From: Pachyseris speciosa
Taxonomy: Eukaryota; Cnidaria; Anthozoa; Scleractinia; Pachyseridae
Direction of reading: 5' to 3'
NCBI GenBank assembly: GCA_016490735.1
Contig: JAEMWC010000012.1
Coordinates: 575,001 to 639,000, forward strand
Length of the DNA: 64,000 bases
Part shown: piece after piece, positions 30,266 through 42,174 of the stretch
Layout of the letters: every line of letters starts with the position of its first letter
Numbering within the stretch: position 1 is the first letter of the stretch
Notes under the pieces: model-generated
Told to the model about the DNA's origin: nothing
Databases searched by the model: none
Seen by the model: only the letters and a program-made list of their open reading frames with translations
Translations under genes and position numbers: made by a program

Positions 30266-32460
30266 GTATTCAGTAATTACGTGTGGCGGGAAAGATGGCT
30301 CGGTGGCTAAAAGGAGTACGAATTTTAGATCCAGTTGTTGACTTGTAGAGTGTAGAACACGAATTTTGAAATACCTTGGAAAGCCAAGAGAATTCGACGG
30401 TCTCAGAGTCAAGCCGTGTTAGGTTGTATTACGGCATTGGAAATTGTAAAGAAATCGATTGTTCGAGAAGAGAACGTGAATAAACGACTAAAATTAACAA
30501 TAAGTCCTGCGCTCGAAGGCCTGAGAACGAAGAACATTGTTTGTAACCAATGCAGGGAAGTACAGTGGGAAGTAGACACTCCTGAAGAAGAAATCTGATA
30601 AGGACTGGCTGCTGTTGAAACACCAAGTGTGTAACTCGTCATGCCATATATCATCGTACGCAACACCCCTTCATTGGCCTATCGGTCAAGTAAAGAAAAC
30701 GGATTTCATGAAGGCACATGGACGTTTATCGAATGCCGAAGCGGAAACAGTCTATACTTAGCTCCCATACTTGGTACGCTTAAAGGGCTCAGCGCACAAC
30801 GGGATGAAAAGCTTGGCCCACCTACGAAGGGAGATAATCTACTGTACTGGATTAACAAGCCCCCGTATGTCGTGCTCGACCACTTTGAGAGAGCAGGATA
30901 CAAAGTTGTTGCTTCACACACGGTTCACGAGACTTGCATGTGGACACTGCAACTCAGCCTGAAAATGACACAATCGACACCGTACACAAGCCACTGGGAG
31001 CTGCAAAATAATAGAACTGAGAACATCGTTTTCTTCTCAAGAGTACTAAGATTTTTGTCGTAGAAGACTAGCTGAAAAGTTACGAAATGGAAGTCGATGG
31101 TTTGATTGCCTGAATGCAAAGTGGATCTTTGCAGCTGTAGATAGAACAGTAAATAACGGTACATCAGCTGTAAAAATAAGACACTGATTTTTTTCAAGGA
31201 CAGTCCTCAAGCTCCAGTTGTCTCAACAAAGTGACTAAAACCATGTAGCTCACATTTTCACAACCACTTTTATTGTCAATAGTCGACAGAGTAATAAAGT
31301 GCAGGTAGCGTGACGAGTTTCAGTTTCGTGAAGTGTACCTTGCCCAGACGTGGGATGCTTTCTGTGAGTGTCTTTCGCTAACTGAAGGTTTTGCAATGGC
31401 CCGGTCGGCCGAAGTCAGTGATACAGCGGATATCAGTGAGTACTTTGCTTTTATATACGTTTTTTGAAGGCGACTTTAACTCGGTTATTGGTTCATTATT
31501 CAGGACCCGGGATTCAAGATTTGAAAGAGCGAACGCAAATGCGGCATGATAATGATTTGAATCCTATTATTAGTTTCCCGACCACGTGTCGTAAATTATT
31601 TCAGTTGAATGCTTTCTGTGTCCTCGCGAGACCCGAACAATCACATATCCTTTTAAAAACTAAGTGGTTCTCTCGCGACTAGACTGCGCTAGCCCCCAAA
31701 ATAGATAGGTTTAGATGAAAATCGATGAGCACTGAGAGCAAGAGGATTGATTTTTTTATTGCGCGTTGAATATGGGTCCATATTCGCTATAATTATCAGG
31801 GGCACCCAACGACAAGTTTCGGTAGGTGTCTGTTCGGTTGAGGGTAATTCGCCTTAGGCGTTCGGTATCAATTAAAGAGTACACTCGGATTTTCGTAACT
31901 AAAATGTGGCCTAAAGGATTCGCAATTGGGAAATCATCACCCCTGAGGTTTTCGGAAAGGTCGTAATTGCTGTTTTTGGCAGTCAAGAACATCAGCTAGC
32001 ATTTTCGGAAAGAAAATAGTTCCGTACAAAGTTCGTGGAAAGTTCATTTCAGCTTGCATTTTCTCAAAGGAAGATTTTTTTCCCTAATGTTTTCGGGCAA
32101 TTAAAATTTCAGCTGGAGAATCTGAACAGATGAACTTCTTCTAGCTTATGAAAACGACTTCAAACACCATAAAGTACTTAAAAATGCCTTTCTACAGATT
32201 TTGGTTGATTTGGTTCGTTGGGTGCCCCTGAATTATTGGATGAGGTTGAGCATAATAGCCCTTAAATTATCATGGTCGAATCGAAGCCTTGCGTTATCTG
32301 CCAATATCGATCTCTGTCTTTTGCTTCTTTGTTTTTGCTTTATTTTTTTTTTTACGATATGCTGCACATATTAACCTGATTTCCGCCAATACTGATCGCT
32401 TCAGTCAATCGCCATCTAAAAGCCACAAGTCCTGCTAGATTAAAAAAGCACTCTATTAGT
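30266..32460 (+). repeat. GFRP-like duplicated unit 2
   Basis: Shares the upstream, gene and downstream blocks of unit 1. It adds the distal blocks around TGCTGCACATATTAACCTGA (about 32355) and TCCTGCTAGATTAAAAAAGC (about 32430), also seen at 39.9, 49.2 and 60.05 kb. The donor-like GTGAGTAC lies at 31435. Confidence 0.75.
30641..31063 (+). CDS. GCHFR: GFRP-like, copy 2, with C-terminal extension
   Basis: 140 codons. MPYIIVRNTP start; core YWINKPPYVVLDHFERAGYK followed by VVASHTVHETCMWTL. Where copy 3 reads CACTGTGCAACTCAG and stops two codons later, this copy lacks the TG. The frame therefore runs on for about 36 further residues of former 3'UTR. The core is intact. Same family role as copy 1 is inferred; the tail may or may not be tolerated. 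Flanks are about 90% alike by eye to copy 3, so these two are the most recent duplicates. Confidence 0.7.
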   Translation: MPYIIVRNTPSLAYRSSKENGFHEGTWTFIECRSGNSLYLAPILGTLKGLSAQRDEKLGPPTKGDNLLYWINKPPYVVLDHFERAGYKVVASHTVHETCMWTLQLSLKMTQSTPYTSHWELQNNRTENIVFFSRVLRFLS

Positions 32461-32614
32461 CACTTTGGAACTCAACATTACGATAGCAGCAGGCTCTTAT
32501 GCGAGTCCAGGCGATGCCGGATAATGACAATCTTTGGGAGATACTACGTTCTGAAAAGTCGTTGGTCGTGCGGTATGTAAATGAAAAATAACTGATCAAG
32601 GCTTCAAAATAAGG
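31064..32614. other. 3' flank of copy 2, non-coding
   Basis: Conserved duplicated-unit sequence. No additional gene seen. The short minus frame at 31992-31756 is not conserved in the other units and is not called. Confidence 0.45.
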
Positions 32615-33263
32615 TACCGTATATTCTCTATTTAACGCTCCCGGCGTTTAATTAAAAATTGGTAGTTTGGTCCCGGCCTTTATTTGAATCCAGCGTTTAA
32701 TCCGGGCCAGGCGTTTATTAATGAACTGCAATAAAGGCGGCAATGAAGTCTCTATTAATTACTGTTCAATGCGCGGTTTCCTACCAGAAAGGACAACTTA
32801 TAAAAAGACTGATACAACTTGCAACAACTTGCAACGCTAATCTCTTCACCTTTGTCCATGCGATAATATATGGAAATGTAATTCAGGAAGGACGAAAACT
32901 GGAGCTGCCAGCAACAAAGCTCCAAATTGCACTGGCTGATCACATGCAAGGTGCTGATGACAAGTGTTTGAGGCAGAGGGACGCCGTGCTCTATTCGTTA
33001 GTGCCGGTAAATAGCTACATTTATTTTCTCGTTTATCATCCCGCTGTGTGTAAAAGTTAATTGTCTGAATTTTCGATCGAAAAGAAACCATTGCGTTGTC
33101 CTTTTATGGAAATTTAATTTATATTTAGATTTGGCTATAACAGGAAAACCCGACAATAAAAGATATTTCCTTTTCTCAGTCATTTTATTTGACGGTCAGT
33201 AGAAAATTAACTAAGGCACCCTGGGAGCATTATTGGTGAGCGCTTATTCGAGAAAATACGGTA
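32615..33263. mobile_element. GCGTTTAAT-type inverted-repeat element, copy 2 (complete)
   Basis: 649 bp. Left end TACCGTATATTCTCTATTTA, then ACGCTC; the right end, reverse complemented, is TACCGTATTTTCTCGAATAA, then GCGCTC: a 26-bp imperfect terminal inverted repeat. Copies or pieces also lie at 29.1, 40.5, 49.75 and 56.56 kb. No protein encoded; non-autonomous. Confidence 0.75.
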
Positions 33264-33661
33264 TTCAATAATTACGTGTAACGGGAAAGATGGCTCCGTG
33301 GCTAAAAGGAGCACTGCTTTGAGTTTTAGATCCAGTTATTGACTTGTAGAGTGTACAACACGAATTTTGAAATACCTTGTAAAGCCAAGACAATTCGACG
33401 GTCTCAGAGTCAACCGTATTAGCACTAGGTCGTACTACGATACTGGAAATTGTAAAGAAATCGATTGTTCGCGAAGAGAACGAGAATAAACGACTAAAAT
33501 TATCAACAAGTCCTCCGCTCGAAGGCCTCGGAACAAAGAACATTTGTTTGTAACAATTTACAAGGAATTAGAACAGGGAAGTACAGTGGGAAGTAGACAT
33601 TCCTGAAGAACAAATCTGATAAGCATTGGCTGCTGATGAAACACGAAGCGTGAAACTCGTC

Positions 33662-33976
33662 ATGCCATATATCATCGTACGCAACACGCCTTCATCGGCC
33701 TATCGGTCAAGTAAAGAAAATGGATTTCATGAAGGCACATGGACGTTTGTCGAATGCCAAAGCGCATACAATCCAGACATAAATCCCATAGTTAAAGGGC
33801 TTGGCGCACAACGGGATCAGAAGCTTGGCCCACCCACTAAGGTAGACAATCTAGTGTGCTGGATTAACAAGCCCCCCTATGTCGTGCTCGACGGCTTGGA
33901 GAACAAAGGATTCAAAGTTGTTGCTTCAAACACGGTTCACGAGACTTGCATGTGGACACTGTGCAACTCAGCCTGA
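33662..33976 (+). CDS. GCHFR: GFRP-like, copy 3
   Basis: 104 codons from the MPYIIVRNTPSS start at 33662. An upstream in-frame ATG at 33626 adds MAADETRSVKLV but has no counterpart in the other copies, so I prefer 33662. The core WINKPPYVVLDGLENKGFK and VVASNTVHETCMWTL is kept, with H to N in the ASH motif. It ends WTLCNSA. Intact frame. Closest to copy 2. Same inferred family role: regulation of GTP cyclohydrolase I in tetrahydrobiopterin synthesis. Confidence 0.7.
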   Translation: MPYIIVRNTPSSAYRSSKENGFHEGTWTFVECQSAYNPDINPIVKGLGAQRDQKLGPPTKVDNLVCWINKPPYVVLDGLENKGFKVVASNTVHETCMWTLCNSA

Positions 33977-34449
33977 AAATGACACAACCGACACCGTACA
34001 CAAGCCACTGGGAGCTTCAAAATAATAGAACTGAGAACATCGTTTTCTTCTCAAGAGTACTAAGATTTTTGTCGTAGAAGACTAGCTGAAAAGTTACGAA
34101 ATGGAAGTCGATGGTTTGATTGCCTGAATGCAAAGTGGATCTTTGCAGCCGTAGATAGAACAGTAAATAAGTACATCAGATGTGAAAATAAGACACTGAT
34201 TTTTTTTAAGGACAGTCCTCAAGCTCCAGTTGTCTCAACAAAGTGACTAAAACCATGTAGCTCATACTTTTTTCACCACTTTTTTTGTCAATAGTCGACA
34301 GAGTAATAAAGCACAGGTAGCGTGACGAATTTCGGTTTCGTGAAGTGTACCTTGCCCAGACGTGGGATTTGTTCTGTGAGTGTCTTTCGCTAAGTTTGCT
34401 ATACCCTGGTCGGCCTAAGTCAGTGATACCGCGAATATGGGTGAGTGCT

Positions 34450-37400
34450 AAGGAGGACGAATCAGGACCCCCATGATGCTTTGCGCTTAAAATTCCATAC
34501 GTCTCATCGATGCATTCGCTCAAGAAGTGCTCATAGTGAGCTTTTTCGATCGCCGAATTTACAGAGATCGAAGCACTTTAAGGTCAGTTTTTTATTTTTA
34601 TGTGTATTTTTATTGCATTTTGCTATTATGAGTTGTGTTTCTAGCTCTGATAATAATGGTTTTGTCCTTCTTTCAGTTCAATATTTCGGACCTCATTTTA
34701 ATTGCAAATGGCGTGATGGTTGAATGACCTCAAACAATCACGGTAAGTGAACGTTGTTTTCGAAATCTTTTGGCCCGTAGATAGTCAGAATAGCAAAATA
34801 AGATAAATCGGAAGGTGGTTCGATTTTGGAACCTCGAAGAACCTCGCGATTTCAATGTCTTTTGTGGTCACAAAGTTTGGTATTTTTCGTCATACACGTG
34901 CTCGCGAGGTGTGATAAAACATGCCAACAAGCTTTAATTTTCCATGTGTTTTTTCATTTCATTTGTCGTTTTCGAGACATTCCTATCAGCTGTTTGGTTA
35001 TATCTTAGTTGACTTTCTTCTGTTATTTTTCTAGATTATTACTGCTATGGATGAACGAGAGAAACGTCCATATGTTGCCAGGGCAGAACCCCGAGCAAAC
35101 CAAAAGAGAAAAGCCTTGTAAATTCTTCCTGTGCTTGAACCAGAAAGCGAAGAAATACCAACGCGAACCCGGAGAACGTTGGCTTTTCAAGGAAAAGGAA
35201 GCCCTTTGCAAAAGGTACTTGAGTTTTAGATTTTTTTCTTGATTTTTTATCTAAATGTGCTACTTCGAAACGAAAATAAAACTTGGAACACAATTTAAGC
35301 TTAAGACTGGTGAATGACCAGAATGACCAACATTTGGAGATCAGCATGAATACTGGGATAAAGGCTGCTGATTTCATCTAGCAAACTGTGGGGACTTCAT
35401 ACAAGAGAACCAGTAAGATTTTTGCATGAGATGAATAATCTTCACATATTGTTTATTTTAGAACTCACTGAAAAGGAAATCTATAAAACACAGGCTTTGA
35501 ATTGGAGCTGAGAATATTTTACACATACAGATCAAGATATTTTGCTGTTTGTTATTTTATAAATTCAGTTCGCTGAATGTTCTGCAGTGTTAGTTATGAG
35601 CATATCAGAAAGCTGACTTTCAAGAGTTTTCTATTTTCATGATGACAGGGACAGTCATATATTTTCCAAATGCTGTAATTAGACCTTCACTGTAAAGTGC
35701 AGTCACTTAACTTTTTTTTTTCAGAACCCAGTGTTCGGAGCCATGTGATGATTAACTTAAAACAGAAGTATAAATCGATTGATGAGGCTGAAGATGCACT
35801 TGCTATATCTGTCAAGTCATATTGATGGCTCCCCTGTCACCCAACCTGGAACAAGCGGTGATGCAGCTTACCTCAATGTCTCTCCATCACTGACTCGAAT
35901 ACTGCATTGTTTAACTGAGAAACAACTAACTTATTTAATTTTGGAGAGCTTGGCCTTGTTAGAATCCAGTGTAAATGTGGAACAATAATTGTTATCGAGG
36001 TTCTTTGATGAACATGAAAATATTGATGCTCTGAGCATAATAGAACATTTTGTACTCATGGTTCTCAGTAGTAAATAAAGTTTATTGTTATTATGGTTTG
36101 TTGGGAAAATTGACTGTTTCAGGTCCAAACTGTCCGATTTGAGCTGTCCGATTACAAACACTTGCAATCAGACAGGCCAAATCAGACAGTCTGATGCTAG
36201 CCAATCAAAATCAAGGAGAATATCTTAGTGAGGAGGTTGACAGGTCCAGATTGAAAACAAGAAGCATTTATGTTGTGGTTCAATTTATATTTTTCTCCAT
36301 ATTTTCCTACATAACACACACAAGAACAAATAAGGAACTTAAGATTGAACCAAGGATAAATTTAACTACAACATATATGCTCATCTTTAATTCCTGAATT
36401 TCTTGCATTTTGTTATTGACACAATTAATTGGTAATTGGACTTCATGCCATACAATTCAGGGGTGTTCATAATTTCAAATCAGCTTCCTGCTACACGCTC
36501 AGCCAAATTTAAAATCACTCACCTGATTACTGGTACTTCCCTGAAGTGTTTGCCACTCAGTCCTATTATTATTACTTTTATTATTTATTTATTTTTTATC
36601 TAGGGGTAATTCAATGTTTTGAAATTCTCATTTACCAAAAAGACTTTTAATACACTTGCCACCACTATTTGCACCAAGTGCAAGTACATTATTATAACAG
36701 TTTCGAGTTTGTCAGATGGCCTGATGAAGTAAATTGGTCTCTGTGTAGTGATTTAAAAGCTAATATTTCAAGCGTGGCCCTTTGTCAAAGCAAATCAAGG
36801 ATGTCTTCACGTTAATAGAAAAAAGTATTTTGTTTGAAAGCCAACTGCTACAGCATTTTCATGCGGATGGTTTTTGTTTAGATATTCTTGGTTTTCACCC
36901 ATGTGACAAGGCAGCCATGTTGGTTGACAATACCTTTTTTGGCATAATTTACAAAAAAATAAAGTTTAGGTCCCCGCAGAGAGCCTATTATTCTTGTCAA
37001 CCAACATGGTTGCCATGATGTTACATGTATATGCAAACAAGCACTATACTACATGTATGTTTTCTACATGTTGGAAAGATAATTTGCAATTAAAAGAGTG
37101 CTCAAAAACATGGCATTCTGCTTTTTTGATTTTTTGCAAAATACTGTACAGTGTAGAGTGTAATTACCAAACAGGCCAATTATCAAGATGCACACAGCAC
37201 ATGTGTGGCCTTTCCCTGGTAGGATGAGTACCACATTCAGGCAGAGTGGGTACATTGTTTTAGTTTTTAATACAAAGTCAGGGAGTTTGATTCTTTTTTG
37301 TTTACAACTTGCTTTGGCCTTGTATTTTTTGTCATTGTATCTAGCTTAGTCTTCTTGAAAACATGGACCAAAATAAATGTTTGACAACTTCTGTTGTCTT

Positions 37401-38408
37401 TTGTTCAAATTAAAAACAAAAAACTGATTAATTTTTTCTTTTCTTTCGTAAGCCTGTGTTCCAAAATGTAATTTATACCAAAAACAAGAAATGCAATTGA
37501 AAAGTCGTTAATTTTTGTTGTAAATATGTGATCATGATGGTAAGAACAAAATGGACCACAGAGACTATTTTAAAGTGGTATGGCTGAAACATGTGGCCAA
37601 GTTCAAGTGGTAAAATTCATATAATTATTCTCCATGTCATCTGGAGCCCTATAAAATCAATGCAAGTAAAAAAAGTGATAGGGCTTTAGCTCTACTAAAC
37701 CCTCCCCTCTGTGGTCTCTGAATAATTATTCTTGACGAAACACAAAGCTAGGGAAAAAGTCAGCTGGATATCACAAACAAAACACTGTATATAACAGAAT
37801 TGATTATTATGGAAATATCAGAGTGAGAGGGAATCTTGGCTTGAACTTAACACTGAGAGGCAGTCAGCGATAAAAAGACATCAGCTACATCGAAATCCCA
37901 AACGAGCATAATTTCTTCATCGTCTTCGACCTGGATCTGCAATCAAAACAATCGGTTATGTAACGCTATATTTTAACGACTGTATTAAACAGACAACAAT
38001 TGTTATGACTGCCCCTGCTTCTTAACTGAAATTCCACACTTGATGTAACCTTGATAACGCAAGGCGAAACTACATCACATCACTAAGCAAACTACATTAC
38101 TTTGTCAAGCAAACGCTTTGTGTGCGGGAAGACGACCATTCGGCGCTACGAAAGAGATGCAGGAAAACTCATGTGTCCAAACAAACATCTCAGCTTAAGG
38201 AAAGGTAAACTAGGCACTGTGAGCTCGGAAATATACTCGGTGTCCAAGCAATACAGATATAAAATGTTTGATTTCCGAAACATTGGCACTTGACACGCTT
38301 GTTCCTCCATCGCGTCCATTATTTCAAATGAAGTGATCACGTGTCCTCGACAATTTGATAATATAGTTCGAAGCGATGCATTATGGGAGTTGTGGTTCGT
38401 CCTCCTTT
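34450..38408. mobile_element. about 3.96-kb DNA transposon with inverted ends
   Basis: Ends: left AAGGAGGACGAAtCA, then a CCCCCATGATGC block; right end reverse complemented AAAGGAGGACGAACCA, then CTCCCATAATGC, an imperfect inverted repeat of about 38 bp. Direct repeats GGTGAGTGC(T) at 34440-34449 and 38409-38418 form a 9-10-bp target duplication, and the duplicated units at 14.1, 31.4, 47.5 and 59.6 kb give the empty site. A Mutator-like or P-like class would fit the duplication length. No intact transposase seen. Inside are splice-like signals (donor at 34740, acceptor at 35033, donor at 35214, acceptor at 35725) and a foldback at 36110-36190. Confidence 0.7.
37847..37936 (-). CDS. candidate terminal exon inside the 4-kb transposon
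   Basis: On the minus strand an AG acceptor at 37938-37937 precedes 30 in-frame codons: IQVEDDEEIMLVWDFDVADV, then FLSLTASQC and TAA. The acidic, protein-like composition and clean phase suggest a real last exon, perhaps a captured host fragment. No other exons located; unidentified. Confidence 0.35.
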   Translation of the reverse strand: MQVEDDEEIMLVWDFDVADVFLSLTASQC

Positions 38409-38418
38409 GGTGAGTGCT

Positions 38419-40542
38419 TTGTTTTAATATACGTTTTTTGAAGGTGTTCAAGGAGTAACGATCGTATGATCGAATTTAACTATTTGTAGAATTTATTCAA
38501 GATTTCATAGAGTGAACGCAAATGCATGCATGATGATTATTTGAATTCTCATTATAAGTTTCCGGAACACTGTGGCATCAGAGTTAGTAAAGGAGAGTCT
38601 CCTCTACTAACTTTGGTGGCATGCATTATTTCGGTAAACACTTTCTGGATCATTGCTTTGTCTCCATGAGTCACGAACAATCAGGAATCTTTAGAACAAA
38701 CATGTCTTTCAAAAACTAACTGGTTCTCTCGCGTCTGGACTACGCAAACCTAGTGTAGGGCCTAATCAATTAAAGAAAAATAGCTATAGATGAAAATCGT
38801 TGGGCACTAAAAGACAGAGGCTTGATTTTAAAACGCGCATTAGGGGTCCATATCCGCCCTAATTATTGGATAAGGCTGGGCATAATAGCCCTAAAATTAA
38901 TTACGAGCTGTAATCGTAGATCAGGAATGCGTTCGAGTATCCATTGCTGCGGTAGTCTGATGTGATAATACTGATTTGTAATATGAGGTGACAGGATTGT
39001 GATAGGTTGTGTGCTTCCTTGCCGGCTGGCATTTATCTGTGAGTCGGTAATATTGCAGATCTTGCAACGAGAAAAAAATAATGAAATGTAAACAAGGATT
39101 TGGTTCTTTTTTGCAGCGAGTATTGAAAGCTTCAGGCTAAGTCAGCGTGCTCGATACGAGATGTGTTCAGCATCTTATCTCTCAAAAGCGCTTTTACTTA
39201 TGTTCTACTAGGGCATCATACTTTTTTCCCTTCAAAAATAACAAAAAAAAGTGCTGGACTTTACGCGCTGGTGCCACGGAGTCTAGCTGCTTACCGTAGT
39301 TCATTTCACTTGAAAATTAGTTAAATTTACGAATTCTAGTTTATCAGCCTATAAACCATAGAAACTTGTGTTATATTGCTTTTGTATAATAATTCAGAAG
39401 ACGCGCGAAATTTCCATGAGTTTACATGAAACAATAAACCATAGCTGATTGGCCGATTGCCAGAGCACGCGCATTGATTTGGTTATCATGCCGTAAATAT
39501 ATGTCTTCGGTCTGCAAAGCCCTGTCAAACGCCATACTTTACATGAGCCGTCCTTTGCAGTTTAGGTCGAGCCAAATTAGTTAAGTTCGCCTGTTGAGTC
39601 AAACGTCGAACTGCACTAGCGCGTAAATAAACAGAGCAAGGCTGAACTCACGATATCATTTATGACGTAATTCAAGATGGCGCAGACATGGTAGACGAAC
39701 TACGAAAAATCTCACCACTTAGTATCACAGGTCCCAAGATTAGAATGCGTTCTCGTAACGTCGAACGCAATTATGTGTTATTATGGTCGATTTCTGTCTT
39801 TTGTTTGTTTGTTTTACGATATGCCCGTATTGACTTGATTTTCGCCAACAAGCTTTCAATCGCCATCGAACAGCCACAAGTCCTCTTGAAGTCCTGCTAG
39901 ATTTAAAAAGCACGGTTATGACTTGAATGGATACTCCAAAATAAGGTGGCATATTTCGTGATGCATACACAATATAACATATCTCGAAATAAGGTGGAAC
40001 GTTTGGTGACGTTATATGGCAATAACCGACAACGTCAGTGTCAACCCGGAACAACACTCTGTTTAAAGGCAAAGAAGAACTGCTGGGTTAGGCACTGATC
40101 TCTAGTGATTAGGCCTAAGCGCTGACTCGAAATGGTTAACTTTCATATATAACGCTTTCCAAAATATTTTGTGTTTTTCCAAAATAGCTTTTTTTAAGAT
40201 AAATCTATGGTTTTTGTCGGCAGATTTTTAAGAAACGTTGAAATTAGTGTGTTTTCACGGACGTTTCTTAAGGATCAACTAAAAGGACTTATTTATTTCT
40301 GCAATGTGGAGCATGTCCGAGAAAATCGAATGTCATCACTGTCATGATAATCATTTGGGTTGAATCCTACAAAAAATCTGTGGACCATAGGATGATAGGT
40401 GGATGTCGATGCCGCAGAAATTCTGCACCCCCTAAATGATCAGATGCTGCAGAAATTCTGCAGCTCCCTAAATGATGAGATGCCACAGAAATTCTGTACG
40501 GCATGTAAATGAAAAATAACTGATCAAGGCTTCAAAATAAGG
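38419..40542. other. rest of unit 3 and intergenic sequence with a 36-bp tandem repeat
   Basis: Duplicated-unit sequence to 39905, then non-coding DNA. At 40407-40500 three imperfect 36-bp repeats of the type GATGCTGCAGAAATTCTGCA follow one another. No gene called. Confidence 0.5.
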
Positions 40543-41320
40543 TACCGTGCATTCTCTATTTAACGCTCCCGGCGTTTAATTAAAAATCGGTAGTTTAGTC
40601 CTGGCCTTTATTTAAATTCAGCGGTTAATACGGGCCCGGCATTTATTTATGAACTGCAATGAAGGCGTCCATGAAGTTCCTATTAATTACTGTTAAATGA
40701 GCGGTTTCCTCGCAGAAAGGACAACTCATAAAAAGACTGACTCAACTTGTAAACAAACAAACGCTGGAGGGAACCACTACTAATCTCTTAACCAATACTA
40801 TACAATACAATACAATACAATACAATACAATAACCGTTATTTCACCTCGAATTTCAAATAGCAAAAAAAATTGCTAATATCCTCGAGAAAATAAATAAAT
40901 AAAATAAGGTAGGTATGGAATAGTAAAATAGATACATAAAATCGTCCATGCGATAATATATGAAAAATGTAATTATAAGGACGAAAACTGGAGCTGCCAG
41001 CAACAAAACTAGCTCCAAATTGCACTGGCTGATCACATGCAAGGCCCTGATGACAAGTGTTTCAGGCAGAGGGACGCCATGCTCTATTCGTTATAGTGGT
41101 GCTAAATAGTTGTATTTATTTTCTCGTTTTTCCCACTATGTGTGTTTAAGTTAATTGTCTGAATTTTCGATCGAAAAGAGATCATTGCGTTGCCATTTTA
41201 TGGAAATTTAACTTTTGTATGATATGATATTTAGTTTTGACTATAACAGGAAAAGCTGACTATCAAAGATATTTCCTTTTTTCAGTCATTTTATTTGACG
41301 GTCTTTAGAAATATAGGTTA
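40543..41320. mobile_element. GCGTTTAAT-type inverted-repeat element, copy 3
   Basis: Left end TACCGTGCATTCTCTATTTA, then the same internal order as copy 2. A LINE tail interrupts it at 40795-40944: a CAATA run (40794-40832), then AT-rich 3'UTR in minus orientation. The right terminal repeat is lost near 41320, where another palindrome begins. Confidence 0.7.
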
Positions 41321-41326
41321 CGGCAT

Positions 41327-41465
41327 AGAAAGTGCGAAGTACGGATTTTTATTCACGAGTTGGAAAACTTGGGAAAACGAACGAGTGAGCGCAGCGAACG
41401 AGTGATTTTTCCAAAGTTTTGCAACGAGTGAATAAAAATCCGTACTTCGCACTTTCTATGCTGTA
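41327..41465. repeat. palindrome with GAAAGTGCGAAGTACGG arms
   Basis: Arms of about 45 bases (AGAAAGTGCGAAGTACGGAT and its complement ending at 41460) enclose about 50 bases. Foldback or MITE-like; no coding. Confidence 0.75.
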
Positions 41466-41466
41466 A

Positions 41467-41796
41467 TGCACATGTCATCGGCTTCCCCGTGGGGTCGACC
41501 CCCGGGCCTACCAGGGAGATATGTGGGGAAATACAAGGAGATGGATGGGATTCTATGCCCGAGGGTAGGGGAAAATCTTGACATTGTTTTACGATCAATG
41601 ATTAGGGGGTGGGGGAATTCACAAGTTTGAAAAGGATGTCACGGGGATTTTCAGGTGACAGACACCTCACCCAGGGGACTTTGTCTTGAGAGATTCCCCG
41701 ACCCCCGGGGAAATTACTCAAGTTTGCTTGACTGATTTTACAATCCCCCTGGTTGGCCCGGGGGTCGATCCCACGGGGAAGCCGATGACATGTGCA
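41467..41796. mobile_element. 330-bp MITE with 43-bp GC-rich terminal repeats
   Basis: The left end TGCACATGTCATCGGCTTCC and the right end, its complement, finish at 41796. The ends extend through CCGTGGGGTCGACCCCCGGG. Non-coding. Confidence 0.85.
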
Positions 41797-42033
41797 TAAT
41801 TTGTTTATTATATTTATTACACCAATTTGGAAATCCCTGGTGATCCTTGCAATGTGATTGGCTCTGAACAGAGCAATTTATTCCCAAATTGCGCCATTTT
41901 TTACTTTACATCGCATCCTTTCCGTAACCCATCAAAATGAAAATGAAATAATACTAACCTATCAAATTTTATGGAGAACAAATATCCATATTGACAAAAA
42001 AACTGCGTGATTTGAAAATGGGTGTAATAAAGT

Positions 42034-42174
42034 GGTAATTGAACTTTGTGTCATGCATTTTTGGTCTGAAATCATACTTGTGATTTCAGCTCGAACTCGC
42101 GCTACGCGCTCGTTCGATTTTGAAATTACGCGTATGATTTCAGACCAAATTGCATTCCACTCAGTTCAATTACC
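42034..42174. mobile_element. 140-bp foldback element
   Basis: Arms: GGTAATTGAACTTTGTGTCA against the complement of TGCATTCCACTCAGTTCAAT (with TACC at the end), continuing through GGTCTGAAATCATAC. Non-coding. Confidence 0.8.

Larger units (their letters stand above)
33264..39905 (+). repeat. GFRP-like duplicated unit 3, split by a 4-kb transposon
   Basis: Unit blocks run from 33264 to 34449, break at the transposon and resume at 38409 (GGTGAGTGCTTTG) to about 39905 (AAGTCCTGCTAGATTTAAAA). The break falls inside the donor-like GGTGAGT(A/G)C block that all five units share. Confidence 0.75.

Noticed and set aside
35034..35214. Coding exon MDEREKRPYVARAEP on the plus strand
   Set aside because: Splice-like borders exist, but that frame has an internal stop and the alternative open frame has no recognisable domain. 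Kept only as part of the transposon description.
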